This document shows positions 51,553 through 58,391 of a DNA stretch of 58,391 nt, piece by piece. A model generated the notes under the pieces. The model had not been told where the DNA came from. It saw nothing but the letters and a program-made list of their open reading frames with translations, and did no database searches. Origin of the DNA: Bacteroidota bacterium (GTDB lineage Bacteria; Bacteroidota; Bacteroidia; CAIKAF01); assembly GCA_023432985.1 (NCBI GenBank), contig JAEZEQ010000059.1, positions 1-58,391 on the forward strand, written 5' to 3'. The first letter of the stretch is position 1. Each line of letters opens with the position of its first letter. The position numbers and the translations under genes were made by a program.

Positions 51553-52239
51553 ATGGAAAATCCGAAAAATAATATTCGTATTGTATTAGGCGAAACGCAA
51601 TATCTAATAAAGTCGGGGCTGATTCAGCTTTTTAAAGAAAATGAAGAATTCGAACCGGCCGGTTCTGTAAGTTCGCTTGCCGATTTGGAAGTCAAAATTG
51701 CCCAAGAAAAAATAGATTTACTCATTATTGATAAAAACTTTGGGGATTATTTTTTCGAAGAGAATTTGGGAAAAACGGCCGAATTATTTCAAAAAATATA
51801 TGTATTAGCCATTTCCGATTGGGACAAAGAAGGCATTTATCGCATTCACAAGCACCATCTAACAGGCTTTATTACCTATGAAAGTTCGAAAGAAGAAATA
51901 TTAGAAGCCATACGTAAATCGGCTGCCGGCATTAAATTTTTTAGTCCAAAAGTTGTAGAAGCGCTTATCGCGATGACCTATGGTCCGGGCTCTCCGGGCA
52001 AAGCTATGCCTACGGGCAAACCGGAAGAAAGCAGTGCGGCTAATTTGCTATCCGAACGTGAAAAAGAAGTATTGAAACTTGTGGTCAAAGGTAAATCGGC
52101 GCAAGAAATGGCAGATGAAATGTTTCTAAGCATACACACGGTCTATACGCACCGGAAAAATATATTGAAAAAACTATCCTGCAAAAATGCAACGGAATTG
52201 TTGAATTTTGCCATGCACAACAACCTGATGGAATCGTAG
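51553..52239 (+). CDS. LuxR-type response regulator with degenerate receiver
   Basis: A 228-residue transcription factor. Residues 8-125 form a receiver-like domain; residues 160-225 are a LuxR/FixJ helix-turn-helix (LLSEREKEVLKLVVKGKSAQ, FLSIHTVYTHRKNILKKL). The phosphoacceptor Asp60 is kept (LLIIDKNFG), but the acidic pair is Gly13-Glu14 (VLGETQYLIKSGL) and the switch Lys is Tyr109 (GFITYES). Phosphorylation-dependent switching is therefore doubtful. No histidine kinase is next to it. It overlaps the downstream CDF gene (TAG/GTG), so it may regulate its own operon. Confidence 0.88.
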   Translation: MENPKNNIRIVLGETQYLIKSGLIQLFKENEEFEPAGSVSSLADLEVKIAQEKIDLLIIDKNFGDYFFEENLGKTAELFQKIYVLAISDWDKEGIYRIHKHHLTGFITYESSKEEILEAIRKSAAGIKFFSPKVVEALIAMTYGPGSPGKAMPTGKPEESSAANLLSEREKEVLKLVVKGKSAQEMADEMFLSIHTVYTHRKNILKKLSCKNATELLNFAMHNNLMES

Positions 52240-53132
52240 TGGAGCACAATCACACACATGATCACACGGGAAATGCATGTCAACATTCCCCACAAAACAG
52301 CTCAATGAAACCGGTTATCTGGGCTTTAATTCTCAATGTTCTTTTTACGATAATTGAATTTATTTCCGGATTTATTTCCAATTCTACTGCCATTTTATCC
52401 GATGCCGTTCACGATCTGGGCGATAGTTTGGCTATAGGTTTTGCGCTGATTTTAATACGTATTTCGCACAATAAACCCAATGATCAATATCCATACGGCT
52501 ATAGCAGATGGTCTATTGTATCCTCTCTACTCACTTCTTTAATACTTATTGTTGGAGCTGTTTTTATTGTCCAGGAGGCTATAGAAAAGCTGATTATTGG
52601 CGATTATACCATTCGTGCACAAATTGTAATTCCCGTTGCCATTGTTGGAGTTATATTCAACGGCCTCGCTGCGCGTTTTCTTTTTCATGCACACGACCAA
52701 AACGACCATGCACAACGCAGTATAGCCCTGCATTTTTTGGAAGATATTTTGGGCTGGGTAGCCGTTTTAATCGGTGCCATTTTAATATATTTTACAGATT
52801 TTCATGCAATTGATCCAATACTTTCTATCATCATCAGTATTTTTATCGCATGGAATGCCTTGAAAAAATGGAGACAAGTTTTTCCGATTATATTACAGAC
52901 TTTCCCAAAAAACGTAGATCGATTACAGCTTATGAAAACCCTTGACGAACACTTGGGTAAAAGAACCGAACGAAAAATAAAAGGATGGACTCTGGACGGA
53001 AAACAACATGTGCTTATACTCTTTTTAAACAGCTCTGAAAGAGAAAGAATGACAGATGCCAACCTTAAATCTGCATTGGAATCTGCATTGAATAAAATGG
53101 GATTTCATTATATTGATTATGCAATAGAATAG
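52239..53132 (+). CDS. Cation diffusion facilitator transporter, His-rich N-terminus
   Basis: A 297-residue CDF metal exporter. Seen: an N-terminal metal-binding stretch EHNHTHDHTGNACQH, about six transmembrane helices, site motifs ILSDAVHDLGDSLAIG (TM2, His/Asp type as in zinc transporters) and HFLEDILGWVAVLIG (TM5), and a short cytosolic domain. The His-Asp set favours zinc. The start is the GTG at 52239, overlapping the regulator's TAG. The His-rich lead supports this start over the later ATG. Different from the Cys-tailed CDF at 22340. Confidence 0.88.
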   Translation: MEHNHTHDHTGNACQHSPQNSSMKPVIWALILNVLFTIIEFISGFISNSTAILSDAVHDLGDSLAIGFALILIRISHNKPNDQYPYGYSRWSIVSSLLTSLILIVGAVFIVQEAIEKLIIGDYTIRAQIVIPVAIVGVIFNGLAARFLFHAHDQNDHAQRSIALHFLEDILGWVAVLIGAILIYFTDFHAIDPILSIIISIFIAWNALKKWRQVFPIILQTFPKNVDRLQLMKTLDEHLGKRTERKIKGWTLDGKQHVLILFLNSSERERMTDANLKSALESALNKMGFHYIDYAIE

Positions 53133-53192
53133 TTTCTATAGTATCTTCACCGCACAAATAAATGGGATAAAATATCCATAACAGGATTTGAA

Positions 53193-53942
53193 ATGATAAA
53201 CGGAAAAAAAGTAGTTGTAGTCTTACCCGCATATAATGCCGCACTAACCCTGGAGCAAACCTACAGAGAAATTCCTCTCGACATAGTAGATGAAGTAGTT
53301 CTGGTAGACGATGCCGGAAACGACAATACGCTCGAAGTCGGAAAAAAACTGGGCATTAAGCATCTCATTCGTCACGAAAAAAACAGAGGATACGGAGGCA
53401 ATCAGAAAACATGCTATAAAAAAGCACTCGAATTAGGTGCCGATATTATAATCATGGTACACCCCGATTATCAATATACGCCCAAACTGATTCCGGCAAT
53501 GAGCTCCATAATCAGTGAAGGATTATATCCGGTTGTATTAGGTTCCAGGATATTAGGGAAAGGTGCTCTAAAAGGCGGTATGCCTTTAATAAAATATGTA
53601 GCTAATCGAATTTTGACTTTTATTCAAAACCTGATTTTAAACGAAAAATTAAGCGAGTATCATACCGGTTATCGCGCATTTTCAAAGGAAGTATTGGAAG
53701 CCTTGAATTTGGAAGAAAATTCGGATAATTTCATTTTCGATAATCAAATGCTTTCACAGATTATTTATGCCGGTTTCCCCATTGGCGAGGTAACCTGTCC
53801 GACCAAATACTTCGCCGAAGCCAGTTCGATCAACCTTAAAAACAGCGCCATATACGGCATAGGTTGCCTGAAAGTTTCTTTGGAACACCGTATGGCAAAA
53901 TGGAAAATTTGGTCACACAATCGATATAGATTAAAAAAATGA
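53193..53942 (+). CDS. Glycosyltransferase family 2 (polyprenyl-phosphate glycosyltransferase-like)
   Basis: A 249-residue GT-A enzyme. Seen: VVVVLPAYNAALTLEQTYRE, VLVDDAGNDNTLEVGKKLG, and the metal-binding region MVHPDYQYTPKLI, with GYRAFSKEVLEALN in the acceptor part. There is no C-terminal membrane domain. The order resembles dolichyl-phosphate mannose/glucose synthases, which load a sugar onto a lipid carrier. The next gene is a GT39-type transferase that uses such carriers, overlapping by ATGA, so the two probably work in sequence. Confidence 0.87.
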   Translation: MINGKKVVVVLPAYNAALTLEQTYREIPLDIVDEVVLVDDAGNDNTLEVGKKLGIKHLIRHEKNRGYGGNQKTCYKKALELGADIIIMVHPDYQYTPKLIPAMSSIISEGLYPVVLGSRILGKGALKGGMPLIKYVANRILTFIQNLILNEKLSEYHTGYRAFSKEVLEALNLEENSDNFIFDNQMLSQIIYAGFPIGEVTCPTKYFAEASSINLKNSAIYGIGCLKVSLEHRMAKWKIWSHNRYRLKK

Positions 53943-55567
53943 TACAGAGAAAATCATACGGCTTCTGGATAATTTTACTTGCCCTTTTCTTTTTCTTTCC
54001 CTTTTTGGGAGGCGTTCATTTGTTCGACTGGGACGAAATAAACTTTGCAGAGATTGCACGCGAAATGATTATCTCGAATAATTACCTGCAACCCAGTATT
54101 AATTTCGAACCTTTTTGGGAAAAACCACCTCTTTTTATATGGATGCAAGCCCTTTCTTTTCAAATTTTCGGAATAAACGAATATGCCGCCCGTTTTCCAA
54201 ATGCCGTGGCCGGATTGACAACACTGCTTTTTCTTTATTATGCCGGACAACGCATACGGAATAAAGAATTTGCCCTATGGTGGGTGCTGGCTTATTTGGG
54301 CTCTATCCTACCCCACCTCTATTTCAAATCGGGCATTATAGATCCTTGGTTCAACCTGTTTACTTTTGTCGGCATTTACTATTTCTACCTCTTTCATCAA
54401 GGTGAAAAACAATTTAAATTCAGCACCTTATCCGGATTGTTTTTGGGCTTGGCCGTGCTTACTAAAGGGCCTGTAGCCTTGGGTTTATTCGGAATTATTT
54501 TTCTCGTTTATTATATTTTCAATGCATTCCGCGGCTTTATTTCGCCCAAATTTTTACTGTTTTGGCTGCTAACTTTTATTAGTGTAAACGGACTTTGGTA
54601 TGGGGTCGAAACATGGAAAAACGGTACCTGGTTTATGGAACAGTTTATCCTTTACCAAATTCGCCTGTTTATGATTCCGGATGCAGGTCATGGTGGCTTT
54701 TTCGGATATCATTTTGTCGTACTTCTTCTGGGATGTTTTCCGGCTTCTGCTTTTGCCGTACCGGCTCTATTCAGAAAAATCCAAACCTATGAATCCGAAA
54801 AGTTCAAAAGCTTTATCTTCCTTCAGAAAATCATCCTTTGGGTGGTTCTGATCGTCTTCAGTATAGTGACTACTAAAATCGTTCATTATTCCTCTCTTGC
54901 CTATTTTCCCATTAGCTATTTAGCTGCATCCGAACTCTACCGAATCATTCAGCACAAAGAAAAAATGGCGCTATTTAGCAAAATATTTCTTCCATTCAAC
55001 GGCATTCTTTTCATTCTTGCCCTATGGGCAATTCCCATTTTGTATCCGTTCCGCGACCAATTTATATCGTTTATAGGCGATCAGCAGGCCAAAGCGGCTT
55101 TAGTGGAAACCGAATTGCATTTTGCCTGGTGGACCTTCATACCCGGATTTATTATGTTGGCCGTCTTAATCCTTTCAAAAATCTTTTTTAAGGTCGCTCC
55201 TACCCAATCTATGCGCTATTTGTTTATTGGGAATGCCATAGTAATTAACTTTACCCTTTATGCATTTATTGGTAAAATAGAAGCTTTTAGTCAGCGTCCC
55301 GCCATAGACACGTTTACACAATATGCCGGTAAGCCCGTGAATGTGTACGGATATAAGAGTTATGCCCATTTATTCTATGGCAAAGTTAGTCGCCACATGC
55401 CCAAAGCCGAGGAAGGAATGCCGGGCGAAGATATGATAGTAGTCGCCAAAATTTCGAAACGTGAAGAAATCGAAAATCGTTTTCCTGATTGGGTTTTATT
55501 GCACGAAAAAGCGGGATGGCTTACATACTTGAATCCGGCCTTGAAGGAAAAAGCCGATCTTCGCTAA
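53939..55567 (+). CDS. Glycosyltransferase family 39 / ArnT-like membrane protein
   Basis: A 542-residue membrane glycosyltransferase of the GT-C type with about ten or more transmembrane helices. Seen: the first-loop acidic motif HLFDWDEINFAEIAREM, FWEKPPLFIWMQA and YAARFPNAVAGL, all typical of ArnT/PMT proteins that move a sugar from an undecaprenyl-phosphate carrier onto lipid A or protein. The upstream GT2 gene could make the carrier-linked sugar. Its last 47 nt overlap the convergent M28 peptidase gene. Confidence 0.87.
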   Translation: MIQRKSYGFWIILLALFFFFPFLGGVHLFDWDEINFAEIAREMIISNNYLQPSINFEPFWEKPPLFIWMQALSFQIFGINEYAARFPNAVAGLTTLLFLYYAGQRIRNKEFALWWVLAYLGSILPHLYFKSGIIDPWFNLFTFVGIYYFYLFHQGEKQFKFSTLSGLFLGLAVLTKGPVALGLFGIIFLVYYIFNAFRGFISPKFLLFWLLTFISVNGLWYGVETWKNGTWFMEQFILYQIRLFMIPDAGHGGFFGYHFVVLLLGCFPASAFAVPALFRKIQTYESEKFKSFIFLQKIILWVVLIVFSIVTTKIVHYSSLAYFPISYLAASELYRIIQHKEKMALFSKIFLPFNGILFILALWAIPILYPFRDQFISFIGDQQAKAALVETELHFAWWTFIPGFIMLAVLILSKIFFKVAPTQSMRYLFIGNAIVINFTLYAFIGKIEAFSQRPAIDTFTQYAGKPVNVYGYKSYAHLFYGKVSRHMPKAEEGMPGEDMIVVAKISKREEIENRFPDWVLLHEKAGWLTYLNPALKEKADLR

Positions 55568-56417
55568 GCATAGAGGCCAGCGCCTCACAAAGCAAAGCCA
55601 TACGATAATAATCTAGCGTATCCTTGCTATCACCGGGACGATGATAATTTGGATTTCGGAAAAAGGAACTGTTGTTCAGCATCACGGCAGGATAGCCGAA
55701 ATGCCAAAAATTTCTATGATCGGAATGGCCCGCATAGCCTTTTTCATCTCCGGAATATAATCCATATACAGGAATGAGCGAATGCTTTTTCAGCGCATGC
55801 AATAAGGGATCCATTTGATTTCGCTGTTTTTCTGATCCAATCCAAAACAAAAAATTGCCTTTTGTAGGCAAATGAGCCACCGGCAAATCAGGTGGATAAT
55901 GTTGTGAATTTTCTTCATCGGAAAAGTAGCCCACCATATCGAGACAAATCATAGCCAGAATTTCTGTTTTTTCCAGAAAAAGCGATTGAGCGTGAACAAA
56001 ACTGCCCATCCACTCCGTGCCAAAATAGGGGGGCTCTTCAAGGCAATAGGCCACAAAATCGACTCGAAAATTCAATTGCTCCGAAAAAGGAATGAATAGT
56101 CGCGCCAGTTCCATCATTACCGCAATTCCTGAGGCATTATCATCGGCTCCCGGTTGGGCTCCGAATACATCATAATGAGCGGCGATTATAATACGATCCT
56201 GCTTATCGGGATGTATGCTGCCTATGAGGTTGCTATAGGTTTCCTGACCGGCTTTCCATTCTTGCAAACTGCATTGCAATCCGATTTCTTCCCAAACTGT
56301 TTGAATATAGAGACGTGCTGCCAGTAATGATTCGGGGTGCGCAGCGTTTCGGGGCGGATTAAGTGAAGTCAGAAAGTCGACATGTGCATATAAACGCTCG
56401 GATAAGATCTTATTCAT
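55521..56417 (-). CDS. M28 family zinc peptidase
   Basis: A 298-residue aminopeptidase-like enzyme. Zinc ligands and catalytic acids of the M28 fold are visible: His and Asp in IIAAHYDVFG and GADDNASGIAVMMEL, the Glu pair in YCLEEPPYFG, Asp in ICLDMVGYFS, and His in NYHRPGDSKDTL. There is no clear signal peptide, so it may be cytosolic or exported by another route. It overlaps the PAP2 gene by 8 nt upstream and the convergent GT39 gene by 47 nt at its 3' end. Confidence 0.88.
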   Translation of the reverse strand: MNKILSERLYAHVDFLTSLNPPRNAAHPESLLAARLYIQTVWEEIGLQCSLQEWKAGQETYSNLIGSIHPDKQDRIIIAAHYDVFGAQPGADDNASGIAVMMELARLFIPFSEQLNFRVDFVAYCLEEPPYFGTEWMGSFVHAQSLFLEKTEILAMICLDMVGYFSDEENSQHYPPDLPVAHLPTKGNFLFWIGSEKQRNQMDPLLHALKKHSLIPVYGLYSGDEKGYAGHSDHRNFWHFGYPAVMLNNSSFFRNPNYHRPGDSKDTLDYYRMALLCEALASMLSEDRLFPSRPDSSM

Positions 56418-57072
56418 TTGGGAAATTTATCCATTTCTTATCAAAAAAAGATTTTTTACGCTGATAAAAAGGAGAATAAAAAAAGATATAAGCGGCCAGA
56501 GAGGCGAAGCATACGCCAACGACCGAGCCTACCATTACATCGGGCAAAAAATGTTGAGAAAGATAAATACGACTAAAACCTATACACAGGGCAACAATAA
56601 AGCACAAAGAAGCCCAGAGTTTATTTCGCGTCCATAAAGCCATCAAAGTCATAAGGGCAAAAATATCGGTAGTATGTCCCGATGGGAAGCTTCCGAAATG
56701 GTGATTGGTAATGCCTTCGACCCAATGCCAATCGGGGAAATCCTGAAAAACTTTCCCCGGTCTGGCGTATGATTTGAATAGGGTATTTTTCATGAGCTGT
56801 GTAAACAAAACAGCACTACCCCAACCGGTTAACAAAGAAAAAAAATGAGATTTGCTTTGAAATAAAGCAAATAATAAAACCAAAGAAAGTATGATTCCTT
56901 CCCCCAAAAAAGAAGCATAAAAGAACAGAAAATCGAGTGAACTGTGGTGCCGGCTATTTATATAAATTTGAATTTGATGCGCATCGAAAAAAAAGAGACA
57001 GCATGCGCCCAGAATCAATACAAAGAGCCATAAAACATAAAAAAAAGGACTACGAAGAAATACCTGAATCAT
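56410..57072 (-). CDS. PAP2-family membrane phosphatase
   Basis: A 220-residue inner-membrane phosphatase with about six transmembrane helices. The three PAP2 motifs are present: KSYARPGK, FPSGHTTD (catalytic His), and SRIYLSQHFLPDVMVGS. The family dephosphorylates lipids such as undecaprenyl diphosphate or phosphatidic acid; which one is not shown. Its ATG overlaps the upstream gene's TAA (TAATG) and its end overlaps the M28 gene. Confidence 0.9.
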   Translation of the reverse strand: MIQVFLRSPFFYVLWLFVLILGACCLFFFDAHQIQIYINSRHHSSLDFLFFYASFLGEGIILSLVLLFALFQSKSHFFSLLTGWGSAVLFTQLMKNTLFKSYARPGKVFQDFPDWHWVEGITNHHFGSFPSGHTTDIFALMTLMALWTRNKLWASLCFIVALCIGFSRIYLSQHFLPDVMVGSVVGVCFASLAAYIFFYSPFYQRKKSFFDKKWINFPNE

Positions 57073-57467
57073 TATGCCGCACCGATAGAATGCATCAACT
57101 CATTTACCTGTGTTTCCCATAAAAGTTTAATCTCTTCCTCTTCTCCTGCTTCACAAAAATCGGTGACCAACAAAGCTACATCATTGGTAAGTTCATCTAC
57201 CTTAATATGCAGTTCAAAATATTCGCCTACATGTCCGTCTTCTGCCCATTCAAATCGCACAAATTCGCAATCCTCAGCATCCGTCATTTCTGCTTTTTCG
57301 CTATCATCGCCCCAATGGAATATGTATAAATCTCCTATATTTTCAACTTTTTCTGCAAACCAATCAGACAAACCCGTAGGCGTTGAAATCATTTGAAACA
57401 ACAATCGAGCCGAACAACGGATAGGAAACTCAAATTCCACCTTTACGATCTTCTTCTTTTTAGCCAT
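57072..57467 (-). CDS. START/SRPBCC-like protein (AHSA1-type)
   Basis: A 131-residue cytosolic protein with a Lys-rich start (MAKKKKIVKVEFEFPI) and a helix-grip pattern: STPTGLSDWFAEKVENIG, then several strands (CEFVRFEWAEDG, EYFELHIKVDEL) and a C-terminal helix (LLWETQVNELMHSIG). It fits the START-like domain family of Bacteroidota. It may bind a hydrophobic ligand or assist folding; this is not established. First gene of the operon with PAP2 and M28. Confidence 0.82.
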   Translation of the reverse strand: MAKKKKIVKVEFEFPIRCSARLLFQMISTPTGLSDWFAEKVENIGDLYIFHWGDDSEKAEMTDAEDCEFVRFEWAEDGHVGEYFELHIKVDELTNDVALLVTDFCEAGEEEEIKLLWETQVNELMHSIGAA

Positions 57468-57635
57468 TCTATTTTCAGTTTAATAGGGTTTTCAATTTTT
57501 TGGCAATATACATAAAAGCAATAAACAGCCAACATAGTTTACAAATTTCTATCAATTTTGGCATGGCAGACAAAAAATATGGAGCAATAATCCGATATTT
57601 TTTTTCAAAAAGGTTTTTAAATAAGAAAACATAAT

Positions 57636-57643
57636 TATATTTG
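57636..57643 (+). promoter_or_regulatory. -7 box for tRNA-Met
   Basis: TATATTTG followed by CA, an exact TAnnTTTG match ending 11 nt before the mature tRNA 5' end. Confidence 0.6.
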
Positions 57644-57654
57644 CAGCCCGATTC

Positions 57655-57728
57655 GGCGAGGTAGCTCAGCTGGTTAGAGCGCGTGATTCATAATCACGAG
57701 GTCGAGAGTTCAAGTCTCTCTCTCGCTA
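57655..57728 (+). tRNA. tRNA-Met (anticodon CAT)
   Basis: A complete cloverleaf can be folded: acceptor GGCGAGG/TCTCGCT (G-U at both ends), D stem GCTC/GAGC with loop AGCTGGTTA, anticodon stem CGTGA/TCACG with loop TTCATAA (CAT at 57689-57691), and T stem GAGAG/CTCTC with loop TTCAAGT. Discriminator is A; CCA is not encoded. The paired 1-72 position argues against initiator tRNA. A CAT tRNA could also be tRNA-Ile2 if modified to lysidine, but the body looks like elongator Met. Confidence 0.9.
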
Positions 57729-57733
57729 CAAAT

Positions 57734-57762
57734 AAAAGGGTACATTTTTGTACCCTTTTTTT
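57734..57762. terminator. Terminator after tRNA-Met
   Basis: AAAAGGGTAC-ATTTTT-GTACCCTTTT, a 10-bp stem followed by more T on the plus strand. The minus side is also T-rich, so it can serve the gene ending at 57850. Confidence 0.85.
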
Positions 57763-57849
57763 ATTTTCCAGAATCTCAATCCATTGCCACGCATTCCAAG
57801 ATATTTATTGCTAAATCGGCATTTTAAACGAAGCTTTAGAAAATGGGAT

Positions 57850-58391
57850 TCAACGAATCAGATCAGAGGCATTCATTTCTTGCATAGAAATGTATTTCAG
57901 CGCATTTTCTGCCATTCGTCCATGCATAAAAACGGCCTGAATTATGGCATCTTGAAAAGCCAAATCACCGGCGCATAATCCGGCCATCAAGCCGCTGAGT
58001 ACATCTCCCGACCCGGCTCTGGCCAGACCGGCATTACCCGAATTATTAAAAAACAAATTTCCGTCGGGACAAGCCAGGCAGCTATGTGCTCCTTTGAGGA
58101 GTACGAATATTTTATGCTGTATGGCAAAATTTTTCAAAGTTTCGAGTCTTGCACTATGGTTTTCGTGTTTATGCGTCAGGCGGTCGAATTCGCCTATATG
58201 GGGTGTAATAACCGTATTCGCAGGCAATAAATGCATTAATCCGGGGTCGGCATGAATTAAATTCAGCGCATCGGCATCCAGAATCAGGCACTTTGATTTC
58301 ATATTTAAGGCCAGCAATAAACGCGATTTGGCTTCAAAATCCGTTCCCAATCCCGGCCCACACATCACGCTGTCGTATCGCTCATCATCCA
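57850..58391 (-). CDS. ADP-dependent NAD(P)H-hydrate dehydratase domain (Nnr), partial at right edge
   Basis: The C-terminal 180 residues of a protein whose start lies beyond the window; the frame stays open to base 58391 (reading DDERYDSVMCGPGLGT). It repairs damaged NAD(P)H hydrate. Seen: the nucleotide-binding MCGPGLGT, CLILDADALNLI, TVITPHIGEFDRL, LLKGAHSCLACPDG, and the ADP-site NAGLARAGSGDVLSGLMAGL. In most bacteria this domain is fused to an N-terminal epimerase (YjeF_N); whether it is fused here cannot be seen. Confidence 0.93.
   Translation of the reverse strand, partial: DDERYDSVMCGPGLGTDFEAKSRLLLALNMKSKCLILDADALNLIHADPGLMHLLPANTVITPHIGEFDRLTHKHENHSARLETLKNFAIQHKIFVLLKGAHSCLACPDGNLFFNNSGNAGLARAGSGDVLSGLMAGLCAGDLAFQDAIIQAVFMHGRMAENALKYISMQEMNASDLIR

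Noticed and set aside
1..58391. Mobile elements, prophage, defence islands or a biosynthetic cluster
   Set aside because: No transposase, integrase, terminal repeats, toxin-antitoxin, restriction or biosynthetic core genes were seen on either strand.

Overview
The window is about 58.4 kb of an AT-rich Bacteroidota chromosome. The lineage call rests on several things seen together: two proteins with type IX secretion (T9SS) C-terminal sorting domains, a SusC/TonB-type receptor, a DUF5723/TSP3/OmpA protein, the Bacteroidota-specific GlmU-like family, and repeated TAnnTTTG (-7) promoter boxes with few Shine-Dalgarno sequences. I cannot place it to genus. No insertion sequence, phage, CRISPR array or rRNA operon was seen. 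The content is mostly housekeeping genes in short, tightly overlapped operons (ATGA and TAATG junctions).

Layout. 1-4.6 kb (minus): glycosyltransferase, GlmU-like enzyme, two thioredoxin-fold proteins and an EnvC-like murein hydrolase activator cut by the left edge. 4.6-6.8 kb: murB (+), a DUF3127 protein (-), pdxH (+). 6.9-12.1 kb (minus): an OmpA-family outer-membrane protein with eight calcium-type repeats, purK, and a beta-barrel protein. 12.2-17 kb (plus): hisS-hutH, a small NTR-like exported protein, and a T9SS-secreted esterase. 17.0-17.4 kb: an intergenic region with what looks like an orphan small RNA. 17.4-19.3 kb: a beta-helix lipoprotein and a PorT-type barrel. 19.5-25.5 kb (plus): rsmI-recG-CDF transporter, a cysteine desulfurase, and a coiled-coil zinc-ribbon protein. 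25.8-28.3 kb (minus): a large T9SS-secreted Ig/PKD-like protein. 28.4-30.5 kb: serC-serA. 30.5-32.8 kb (minus): grpE-dnaJ-rsmD. 32.9-35.5 kb (plus): an exonuclease, a flavin oxidoreductase and a DUF6265-like/YciI fusion. 35.6-40.7 kb (minus): tsaD, an EamA transporter, a TonB-type receptor and an enoyl-CoA hydratase. 40.7-50.4 kb (plus): TamB-like protein, ABC-F ATPase, thiolase, an NlpC/P60-fold protein without its nucleophile, and a histidine-rich polytopic membrane protein. 50.5-57.5 kb: an NAD-binding protein, a LuxR-type regulator, a second CDF transporter, two glycosyltransferases, an M28 peptidase, a PAP2 phosphatase and a START-like protein. 57.65 kb: tRNA-Met(CAT), then a partial NAD(P)H-hydrate dehydratase at the right edge.

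The most novel-looking signal is a predicted minus-strand transcript of about 90 nt (about 17011-17103). It has a textbook promoter, a 5' hairpin and an intrinsic terminator. Its unpaired middle is the exact antisense of a translation-start-like sequence, and it has 14 nt of perfect complementarity to the start region of the OmpA-family gene in this window. Other points worth checking are an NlpC/P60 pseudoenzyme coupled to a membrane protein with a histidine/EF-hand-like layout, divergent tsaD/tamB start codons that share bases, a perfect palindrome between the promoter boxes of the ompA-like gene, and several genes that look leaderless.
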